From the NCBI RefSeq assembly GCF_014852685.1, contig NZ_JACZDF010000008.1:114930-178929 (forward strand): DNA of 64,000 nucleotides. The letters run 5' to 3'. Of this stretch, positions 57,832 through 64,000 are shown piece by piece. The stretch comes from Flavimobilis rhizosphaerae (GTDB lineage Bacteria; Actinomycetota; Actinomycetes; Actinomycetales; Cellulomonadaceae). The position numbers and the translations under genes were made by a program. How positions within the stretch are numbered: position 1 is the stretch's first letter; each line of letters starts with the position of its first letter. Under the pieces are notes generated by a model. That model was not told the origin of the DNA. It saw only the letters and a list, made by a program, of their open reading frames with translations, and made no database searches.

Positions 57832-58431
57832 ATGTCTTCTACCGATTCCTCTTCTTCTCTGCGATCCTCGCTACCACGGCCCAGGTGGCCATTGCTATTG
57901 TCCAATGCCTTGGATGCCGCTGGGCGTCGGGGTGTCGACTTCGTAACTGATGTCTTGGCGGTACTGGTTCTTGGAGCCAGTGCTGCGCAGATGGGTTTGC
58001 TCAACGCCATCGGAACACTGGCATTCCTCGTGCTGGGGATCCCGATTGGGGTCCTGGTCGACCGCTCGCCCACGGTGCGGCTGCTCGCTGGCTCTGGCCT
58101 GGTCCGAGCAATGCTGCTGGCGACGGTGATCACTGCCCTGGCACTGGACTCGCTGACCATGGTCCACTTGTACCTGGTCGCTGGGTTAGTCGGCACCACT
58201 ACGGTCGTCACCGAGACCACACAGACTGCCATTGCCCCTCGAGTCGCCGGACAGGACGCGGTGGCCGCCCTGGAGATGCTCGATCCTCCACGCGATGAGT
58301 TCCCGCCTCGCCCCGACGAGACCTGTCACTATTACGAGGCGGAAATCAGCTTCTTCGAACGAGTCGACGTCCACGTCGTCTGCTTCGCCTCCGACCAGGT
58401 CAGCAGGATCGGAACGGTTCCCGCGCCATGA
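57832..58431 (+). pseudogene. truncated MFS drug efflux transporter (DHA3/Mef-like)
   Basis: The open frame codes 199 residues; MFS proteins of this type have about 400. The first 145 residues are typical: NALDAAGRRGVDFVTDVLAV, LGIPIGVLVDRSPTVRLLAG (loop 2-3 motif) and a fifth helix region ending VAGQDAVAALEML. From about residue 150 (nt 58280) the sequence becomes hydrophilic (RPDETCHYYEAEISFFERVD) and has no transmembrane helices, so the gene is probably fused to unrelated DNA by a deletion. It overlaps the response regulator by 4 nt. The leader and attenuator upstream were presumably its control. Confidence 0.75.
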
Positions 58432-59105
58432 CCCCGGAGGATCGCACCGACACCCCGCCGATCCGTGTCCTGATCGCGGATGACGACCAGCTCGTCCGCA
58501 CCGGCGTCGCCGCTATTCTCGCCTCCGCCACTGACCTTGACATCACCGCCCTCGCCAGCAACGGCCACGAGGCCGTCGACGCCGCGGCAACACACCGCGT
58601 TGACGTCGCACTGCTGGATATCCAGATGCCACGACTCGACGGCATCGGAGCTCTCCGTGAGATCCGGCACCGACTGCCCGAGCTTCCGATCGCCATGCTC
58701 ACCACCTTTTCCGACGACCATCTCATCGCCGATGCGATCAACGCCGGCGCCCTCGGTTTCCTCCTCAAGTCCGACGAACCTCAGCAACTCATTGCCGGCG
58801 TCAGGGCCCTCGCGCACGGCGGAGGCGCGTTCTCCCCTCGAGTCGCCCGCTGGCTCGCCGCCGAGCAACGAGCGGGCCACCGCACCCGAACCGCGCGAGA
58901 CGAACTCACTGCCCTGCTCACCGAGCGCCAGATCGAGCTCCTCACCCACATCGCTCGCGGACTCTCCAACGCCCAGATCGGCAGGGCCATGCATCTGTCC
59001 GAAGGCACCGTCAAGCAATACGTCTCCCAGCTCTTCAACACCCTCGGCATCGACAACCGTGTCCACGCCGCCATCACCGCCTACCGACATGGACTCATCA
59101 CCTGA
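58428..59105 (+). CDS. NarL/LuxR-family response regulator without adjacent kinase
   Basis: 225 residues. The receiver domain starts VRVLIADDDQLVRTGVAAIL-like (RVLIADDDQLVRTGVAAIL), with acidic residues 18-20, phosphoacceptor Asp64 in ALLDIQMPRLDG, Thr in AMLTTFSDD and Lys in FLLKSDEP. The C-terminal HTH is LTERQIELLTHIARGLSNAQ followed by IGRAMHLSEGTVKQYVSQLF. All key residues are intact. A histidine kinase gene would normally stand upstream; here there is only the broken efflux gene, so the kinase was probably lost in the same rearrangement. Confidence 0.88.
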   Translation: MTPEDRTDTPPIRVLIADDDQLVRTGVAAILASATDLDITALASNGHEAVDAAATHRVDVALLDIQMPRLDGIGALREIRHRLPELPIAMLTTFSDDHLIADAINAGALGFLLKSDEPQQLIAGVRALAHGGGAFSPRVARWLAAEQRAGHRTRTARDELTALLTERQIELLTHIARGLSNAQIGRAMHLSEGTVKQYVSQLFNTLGIDNRVHAAITAYRHGLIT

Positions 59106-59269
59106 AGCCGACCCTGACCACACTAATGGTGGGTAGTGGCGCACTCGAGAGCATGGTCATCGTCGGCATCTAGATGGCGGTCGTCTACAGCGGCGCAATC
59201 TTTTAACCAAAGTGGACAGCGCGTCCGCGATCAGTCCCCGCTCCCCTGATCGTCGAAGGCAGTAGCGTC
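59106..59269. other. no gene recognised
   Basis: About 160 bp between the response regulator and the relaxase relic, with several stop codons in all frames. No feature is supported. Confidence 0.4.
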
Positions 59270-59368
59270 GTGACGGTTTCGATGCGCGTGATGATCGCGA
59301 GGGATGGCTACAAGCACCTCCTGCGCACGGTCGCGGCCAAGGACGACGACCGCGAGCCAACCCCGTAG
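59270..59368 (+). pseudogene. relic of a relaxase N-terminus
   Basis: A 32-codon ORF from GTG 59270 reads TVSMRVMIARDGYKHLLRTV, then AAKDDDREPTP and a stop. It aligns with the first residues of the relaxase at 62466 (TISIRVMTAGDGYRYLLNAV, VAGDGDRD). After this the similarity ends. It is a leftover of a second relaxase gene, about 3.1 kb before the longer copy and in the same orientation. Confidence 0.7.
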
Positions 59369-59457
59369 GGCCGGCAAAGTAGTTGCGTTTCGATCGGGTA
59401 GTTTCTGCGGTTCCCAGATTACGGGCTTAAGGGTCGTTCGTGCTGTCCGCACAGGCC

Positions 59458-59930
59458 TCAGTCAACCTGCGTCTCGATGCAGTAGCGTCGCAGTTCTGCG
59501 ATCATCGCGGTCTTGGGGGTGCTGACGAAGCGGAACGCATGGCTGAAACGGACGCGCATTCCTCCAGCCTCGAGGTAGCCGTCGCAGGAAGCGCGTCGTC
59601 CGTGGGTGACGACAGAAATGACCTCCACCCGCTCGGGAGAACGGCGGGCGCACCTCTCGGGCTGCACTGGGGCCGCTGTGTGTGGATTTCTCGATGAGCG
59701 TCCAGCTCATGTCATCGGCAAGCCACTCGGAGAGGGCCTCCAGCTCTCCCTTGGCCCGGTTCACAACGAAGTCTCCGTCAACGCACTTCCGTGAAGACTC
59801 ATGGTGCTATGGCTCGATCCGATGCGCCCGGCCTTTCTCCGCGATCGGCACGCACATTTCGATGGGTCTATCAGGCTCCCAGCTGACCTGTCCTTGGTAG
59901 ATGATGCCGAGTTTCCCGGTGGCGCCGTCT
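59458..59930 (-). pseudogene. decayed gene, possibly a GyrI-like effector-binding protein
   Basis: On the minus strand, pieces of sensible protein appear in successive frames. Around 59905-59810: ATGKLGIIYQGQVSWEPDRP followed by IEMCVPIAEKGRAHRIEP and an in-frame TAG at 59807-59809. Then RAKGELEALSEWLADDMSWT (about 59764-59690), and finally AGGMRVRFSHAFRFVSTPKT down to the stop at 59458. The first part resembles GyrI/AraC effector-binding domains. At least one stop and one frameshift interrupt it, so no full product can be made. The family call is tentative. Confidence 0.4.
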
Positions 59931-59991
59931 CGCTAGTCGGCCATGGCGAAGCAGTGTCGCCGCCGTGTTGCTCCTGCTCACGTCTCACAAC

Positions 59992-61215
59992 TCACATCGA
60001 GTCGCCGCTCGCCCATGAGCCGAACTTCGGGGACGCTGCTGTACCACGCATGATGAGAATCACGCAGGGCACGTAGAGTGCTGCGGCGCAGAGCCAGAGG
60101 AAGCCGTCGGCGTTGATGTAAGTGAGCGCGAAGATCGTTGTGAAAGCGACCGGTCCGAAGATCGATGTGACGCTGTTGATGCTGGCGAGCACACCCTGGA
60201 GGCGCCCTTGGTGCTGTTCATCGACGCGCTGGGAGAGAAGGGTTTGCAGAGCGGGGAGGCCGATGCCACCGATCCCCAGTGCCGCCAAGATAGGCGCCAT
60301 GGAAAATGCGTCAGTGACAATCGCCAGGCCTACGAGACCCAAGGCGTCGGTAACACACCCGATGATGACTGTTTTTGCCTCACCGATCCACTCCACGATG
60401 CGGCCAGTAAGGAGGGCCTGCACGAGAACCTGTACGATCCCGAAGACGGACAGGGAGATTCCAACTTCGACGGGACTCCAGTCGAGGCGGTGTTCAGTAA
60501 ACAGCACCCAGGTCGCACCTGGAGCCTGCCCAATGAATTGAACAAGGCCGAATGCGACTAATAGGAAGGTAATCCCAGGCACCGCGCTGAGGCCGGGGCG
60601 ACCACGATGCTGAGCGAGCGACGCAGAGCGCGCAGGGGAATCAGGACGGGTCTCGCGTAACAAGATAAAGGTGAGTGCCAGATTGCTCGCTGAGAGAAGA
60701 GCAGCGAGCAAAAACGGCAGATGTGGCGAGATGGCACCGAACAGTCCACCCATGGCTGGCCCCGCGATCATTCCGCCGCCATAGCAGGCACTGAGTAAAC
60801 CGAAACGCTTGGCGCGCTGGTGGGGTGGCGTGATGTCGGCGATCACGGTGGCGGTGACCGCATTGGTCGCTCCGGTTATCCCAGCCACTGCACGGGCGAT
60901 ATAGAACACCGACAGAGCGGATGCCGTGGCGAGCACGAGATAGTCGACGGTCGCACCGGCCAGGGAAACAAGCAGCACCCGGCGGCGGCCGAATCGGTCC
61001 GACAGTGTTCCCAGTACGGGGGCAAAGATGAACTGCATTACCGCGTAGAGCGCGATCAGCACTCCGACGTTCAGCGGAACCGCATCAGCGGTGGCCCCTG
61101 CCTCGTGTAGCAGTGCGGGGAGAATCGGCATCACCAGGCCCATGCCGGCGGCGTCGAGGCTAGCCGTGATGAGGACCGTGGCCAACGAGCCACGAGCGGA
61201 AGTGAGAGATGACAC
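59992..61215 (-). CDS. tetA: tetracycline efflux MFS transporter, Tet(33)/Tet(Z)-like
   Basis: 407 residues from GTG at 61215, directly beside the tet operators; the ATG at 61251 would lie on the far side of the promoter. The 12-helix DHA1 antiporter has LDAAGMGLVMPILPALLHEA in helix 1, the motif A loop GTLSDRFGRRRVLLVSLAGA and motif C region LLSACYGGGMIAGPAMGGLF. It exports the tetracycline-metal complex in exchange for protons. Divergent tetR and two TTATC-N3-GATAA operators complete a classical tet unit. It is closest, by recognition, to the Gram-positive actinobacterial tet(33)/tet(Z) group. GC and codon use are lower than in the chromosomal genes. Confidence 0.88.
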   Translation of the reverse strand: MSSLTSARGSLATVLITASLDAAGMGLVMPILPALLHEAGATADAVPLNVGVLIALYAVMQFIFAPVLGTLSDRFGRRRVLLVSLAGATVDYLVLATASALSVFYIARAVAGITGATNAVTATVIADITPPHQRAKRFGLLSACYGGGMIAGPAMGGLFGAISPHLPFLLAALLSASNLALTFILLRETRPDSPARSASLAQHRGRPGLSAVPGITFLLVAFGLVQFIGQAPGATWVLFTEHRLDWSPVEVGISLSVFGIVQVLVQALLTGRIVEWIGEAKTVIIGCVTDALGLVGLAIVTDAFSMAPILAALGIGGIGLPALQTLLSQRVDEQHQGRLQGVLASINSVTSIFGPVAFTTIFALTYINADGFLWLCAAALYVPCVILIMRGTAASPKFGSWASGDSM

Positions 61216-61216
61216 C

Positions 61217-61244
61217 TTATCAACGATAAAGTTATCGATGATAA
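61217..61244. promoter_or_regulatory. twin tet operators and divergent promoters
   Basis: TTATCAACGATAA (61217-61229) and TTATCGATGATAA (61232-61244) are two 13-bp dyads with centres 15 bp apart. TAAAGT (61242-61247) is a -10 box 6 nt before the tetR ATG, and TATCGT on the minus strand (61226-61221) lies 7 nt before the tetA GTG. Both transcripts would be leaderless, and repressor bound to either operator would cover both promoters. Confidence 0.85.
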
Positions 61245-61253
61245 AGTGCAAGC

Positions 61254-61823
61254 ATGGCTCAGAAACAAGCGCGACTCGATCGTGCAGCAGTCTTGCGCGG
61301 TGCGAGGCATGTGCTCAATAACACGGGGATCGACGGTTTCACCACGCGGGCGCTGGCTGCGCATCTGCGGGTGCAGCAGCCAGCGCTCTACTGGCACTTT
61401 CGGACAAAGGGCCACCTGCTCGGATCGCTCGCAGCTGATGTGCTTGATCGCGAACACCACGCCTCACTCCCAGAGTCAGGGGAGCGCTGGGACGACTTTC
61501 TCCTGCGCAACGCGCGGAGCTTCCGGACAGCGCTTCTGGCAGTCCGGGATGGAGCACGGCTGCACGCAGAGTTTCACCGTCAAAAGAGTGACCAGATGCC
61601 AGCGGGCTCGGATGCCCCCGAAAGTCAGATCGAGTTTCTCGTGTCCGAAGGATTCGCTGAGGTCTCTGCGGTCCGAGCTCTCATGGCTATCAGCCGCTAT
61701 ACGGTCGGTTTCGTACTAGAAGAACAAACAGCGCTCGACAACGGATGTGAGCCTGTCGATCAAGACCTAGATTTCGAGTTCGGGTTAGTTGCAATGGTTG
61801 AAGGGCTGGCATCAAAGCGATGA
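61254..61823 (+). CDS. tetR: TetR-class tetracycline repressor
   Basis: 189 residues. The N-terminal HTH is ARLDRAAVLRGARHVLNNTG followed by FTTRALAAHLRVQQPALYWH and FRTKGHLLGSLAADVLD, the typical TetR sequence with ALYWHF in the recognition turn. The C-terminal ligand domain has HAEFHRQ and FVLEEQTALDNG. Tetracycline-Mg would release it from the operators at 61217-61244. It is leaderless. Divergent from tetA. Confidence 0.9.
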   Translation: MAQKQARLDRAAVLRGARHVLNNTGIDGFTTRALAAHLRVQQPALYWHFRTKGHLLGSLAADVLDREHHASLPESGERWDDFLLRNARSFRTALLAVRDGARLHAEFHRQKSDQMPAGSDAPESQIEFLVSEGFAEVSAVRALMAISRYTVGFVLEEQTALDNGCEPVDQDLDFEFGLVAMVEGLASKR

Positions 61824-61879
61824 GGGATGCTCGCGCTTTGGGTCTCTGCGTCAGTAAGGTCAATCCTTTCCCGCTCCCG

Positions 61880-62070
61880 CAGCAGCTCCTCCGCGATACT
61901 GACGTTTTGCTCATGGCTACGGAGCTCACTAACGAGCAAATCAGGGACCGTATGCATGTCGCGTCGCGATCGCGGAACGGCACATCAGCAGCATCTTCAC
62001 CATGCTCGACCTTAACGAGCGCACAGGAAACAAGCGCGTCATCGCCGTCCTCGAGTACCTCAAGAACTAA
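61880..62070 (+). pseudogene. frameshifted LuxR-type HTH remnant of a response regulator
   Basis: One frame gives MATELTNEQIRDRMHVA and, after a frame change near 61967, another gives AERHISSIFTMLDLNERTGN followed by KRVIAVLEYLKN and TAA at 62068-62070. Together they form the C-terminal HTH of a NarL/LuxR regulator (LTNEQI...HISSIFTMLDL...RVIAVLEYL). The receiver domain is gone. The sequence is not a copy of the regulator at 58428. Confidence 0.65.
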
Positions 62071-62133
62071 GCGTCGAGTGCGTGACCGGCGCGATGACCA
62101 TAGGTAACGGCGGTTTAGCATCGGTGCCGCATC

Positions 62134-62164
62134 TTGACACGACTCAATCCGCGACAGCTAACCT
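62134..62164 (+). promoter_or_regulatory. promoter before the small Cys-rich ORF
   Basis: TTGACA at 62134-62139 is a perfect -35 box. TAACCT at 62159-62164 stands 6 nt before ATG 62171, the leaderless spacing. The spacer is 19 nt. Confidence 0.5.
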
Positions 62165-62170
62165 CCGCAT

Positions 62171-62371
62171 ATGGAGTTCGACGGAATGGAGATCCCCGAC
62201 GATATCGAGGTCACGGTCTGGGGGAGCAACGAGCACCGGCTCTGTAACGTCTGCCGCGCAGAATGCGACCCCGAGCCGAGCGGCGCCGACGGGTACGGCG
62301 TGTGAATCGTCTACGTCTGCCGCGACCACGGAGTCCAATCCGTCGTGGACCCATTCGAGCATCTCCGTTGA
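62171..62371 (+). pseudogene. small Cys-rich (zinc-ribbon-like) protein interrupted by TGA
   Basis: The frame reads MEFDGMEIPDDIEVTVWGSN, then EHRLCNVCRAECDPEPSGAD and GYGV, a TGA at 62303-62305, and continues in frame IVYVCRDHGVQSVVDPFEHL to a TGA at 62369-62371. The Cys pair before the stop and the CRDHG motif after it look like the two halves of one zinc-binding module, so the TGA probably replaces a Trp (TGG) codon. A 44-residue short form would still be made. It is a cargo gene of the mobile region next to the relaxase. Confidence 0.6.
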
Positions 62372-62465
62372 AGCGCGCTCTTCGCTATCTCCCTGCATTG
62401 ACGCAAACATCGCGCTCTCCGCCTTCCGAGGGTAGATCCCAAGATCTGCGGCGCACCTGCCCAGT
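62372..62465. other. gap before the relaxase gene
   Basis: About 95 bp without a gene. The transfer origin of a MobF relaxase often lies just upstream of its gene, but I see no convincing inverted repeat or nick motif. Confidence 0.3.
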
Positions 62466-63938
62466 GTGACGATCTCGATCAGGGTCATGACCGCTGGGGA
62501 CGGGTACCGGTACCTGCTGAACGCAGTTGTCGCTGGCGACGGGGATCGCGATGCGTCGTCAGCGCTGACAAGGTACTACCTTGAAGCAGGAACGCCTCCC
62601 GGCATCTGGCTCGGGGCCGGCCTCCCAGGACTCGCCGGAGAGATCGCCGTCGGTGCCTCGGTGAGCGAGGAGCAGTTACGGCGCCTCATGGGGCACGGGC
62701 AGGATCCGAACAGCGGCGAGCAACTGGGGCGTCCGTACCGAAAGTTTGCCACCGCGGGCGAGCGGACGCAGCGCCGCCTCGATCAGCTCCCGAAGTCCCT
62801 TACCGCAGGTGAGCGTACCGCGCAGCAAGCGCTGATCGAGGCGGAGGAAGCACAGAAGCCAACGAATGCGCCGGTCGCAGGGTTCGATCTCACGTTCTCG
62901 GTCCCGAAGTCCGTCTCGACCCTCTGGGCAGTTGCCGACGGCGGCACGCAAGCACTCATTGCCCAAGCTCACCACGCAGCGATCCGAGACATGATCGCCC
63001 TACTCGAGCGCGACGTCGCGATGACCAGGGTCGGCGCGAAAGGGGCGCGTGGCGCCGTCGCGCAAGTCGACGTGCGGGGTGTGATTGCGACTGCCTACGA
63101 TCATTACGATTCTCGGGCCGCGGATCCACAACTCCACACGCACATTGTCGTCGCCAACCGCGTGCAAGCAGCTCATGACGGGAAGTGGCGCACGCTCGAT
63201 TCTCGCGCTATCCACGCCGCCGTCACCGGCCTATCGGAGCATTACAACGCGGTCCTCTCGGACCATCTCACTCAGATCCTCGGCGTCGGGTGGGAAGCCC
63301 GTGAGCGCGGTGCGGGGCGCTCCACGGCGTGGGAGATCGTTGGCGTGCCGCAGGAGCTGATGGACGAGTTCTCTTCCCGTACTCGCGATATCGAGCAGGT
63401 CAAAGACCGGCTGGTCGACGACTACGTCTCGAAGCACGGGAGGCAGCCGTCCCCGAAGCTGGTGTGGCAGTTCCGGCAGCAGGCCACGCTCGAGACTCGG
63501 CCCCCGAAGCAGCAGCACTCTCTCAGCGATCTCACCTCCCAGTGGCGAGAACGCGCGACCGCGTTGCTGGGTGAGGACGCGCCAACCTGGGCGTCGGCAC
63601 TGCTCGCCGGTAGTGAGCACGAACCGTTGCTGCGGGCAGACGATATCCCGTTGGAGGATCTCGAGGAGGTCGCCGAGGTCGTGGTGCAGCAGGTCGGTGA
63701 CCGGCGAGCGACGTGGAAACGGTGGAACCTCCACGCGGAGGCCGTGCGACAGACGATGGCTCTCCGCTTCGCGTCCGCGAACGACCGGGACGTCATCACC
63801 CAGCAGATCGTCGATGCCGCAGAACGGGTCTCGCTGCGCCTCACTCCGCCCGAGCTCGCGAAGAGCCCCTCGCTGTTTCGTCGCGCGGACGGGTCGAGCG
63901 TGTTCCGACCCAAAGCCGGAACGGTGGTGGGGGCCTGA
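62466..63938 (+). pseudogene. MobF-family conjugative relaxase (TrwC/TraA type), truncated by an insertion
   Basis: 490 residues from GTG 62466; complete proteins are roughly twice as long, with a C-terminal helicase. The relaxase domain is intact: Tyr37-Tyr38 in LTRYYLEAG (nicking tyrosines), FDLTFSVPKSVSTLWAV at 140-156 and the metal-binding histidines His213, His224 and His226 in YDHYDSRAADPQLHTHIVVA. The frame ends abruptly after SSVFRPKAGTV within a conserved helicase-entry region, where an IS-like end begins. The protein could still nick DNA but lacks the motor. Similar to the relic at 59270. Confidence 0.8.
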
Positions 63939-64000
63939 CCCCGGTTCTTGGACACGCTGAATCCAGCACCTGGTGCTGGGGAAGCGAGATGATCGAAGAA
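63934..64000 (+). mobile_element. left end of an insertion sequence (probably IS3 family), partial
   Basis: CTGACCCCGGTTCTTGGACA at 63934-63953 looks like an IS3-type terminal inverted repeat (TGACCCC...TTGGACA). About 40 nt later ATGATCGAAGAA at 63989 follows GGGGAAGCGAG, a plausible start of the first transposase ORF. The relaxase frame stops within this end. The rest of the element lies outside the window. Confidence 0.55.

Noticed and set aside
57266..57946. 226-codon plus-strand ORF across the leader region
   Set aside because: It runs through the leader peptide, the attenuator hairpin and into the efflux gene in another frame; no recognisable motif.
62372..62465. Transfer origin upstream of the relaxase
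   Set aside because: The position would suit an oriT, but no inverted repeat or nick-site consensus could be recognised.

Overview
This is high-GC DNA from an actinobacterium. The housekeeping gene order (pyrR-pyrB-pyrC-membrane gene-carA-carB-pyrF, mihF-gmk-rpoZ-coaBC-metK-priA, fmt-rsmB-rpe-rib genes, aro genes-efp-nusB, DUF881-sbp-DUF881-FHA-MerR-MerR) follows the arrangement known from Mycobacterium and Streptomyces. Type IV pilus genes, the codon bias and many leaderless genes (a TAnnnT box 6-8 nt before ATG/GTG) point to Micrococcales, probably the Cellulomonas/Sanguibacter group. The genus is an inference; no rRNA gene is present.

Layout. 1-7172: second half of a type IV pilus locus (pilC end, major pilin, two minor prepilins, a PilX-like beta-helix protein, prepilin peptidase pilD, pilMNO). 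Its two apparent transcription units start with sigma-28 (FliA/WhiG)-like promoters. 7254-14445: chorismate pathway (aroC, aroK, aroB, aroQ), interrupted by a secreted cutinase-like hydrolase and a convergent lipoprotein gene, then efp and nusB. 14543-18500: an acyl-CoA ligase behind a 22-bp palindrome, a DUF559 gene and a lone nrdI, with two clusters of a 61-bp-period repeat on either side of the last two. 18643-27622: de novo pyrimidine operon with a PyrR-binding RNA element. 27783-36792: mihF, gmk, rpoZ, coaBC, a phosphopantetheinyl transferase, metK, a helicase-dead priA and a membrane acyltransferase. 36990-39131: an unusual protein made of two blocks of about 34 glycine heptads. 39204-47946: fmt-rsmB, rpe, an FMN-riboswitch-controlled ribDE-ribBA-ribH operon, hisE-hisG and a PH-domain gene. 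48036-56475: DEAD-box helicase, DUF4126, the DUF881/sbp/FHA/MerR cluster and a cardiolipin synthase-like gene. 56528-57228: a DUF2975/HTH pair behind a 23-bp palindrome.

57249-64000 is accessory DNA with lower GC and many broken genes. It holds a leader peptide plus terminator ahead of a truncated efflux gene, an orphan response regulator, a relic of a relaxase N-terminus, a decayed minus-strand gene, a tetracycline efflux/repressor pair (Tet(33)/Tet(Z) type) around twin tet operators, a frameshifted LuxR-type regulator, a small Cys-rich ORF with an in-frame stop, and a MobF relaxase cut short by what looks like an insertion sequence end. This reads as a decaying conjugative or mobilizable element carrying drug-resistance functions.

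The most interesting leads are the sigma-28-like pilus promoters, the 61-bp repeat family, the Arg-Ala-Arg leader peptide with its attenuator, and the heptad-repeat protein.
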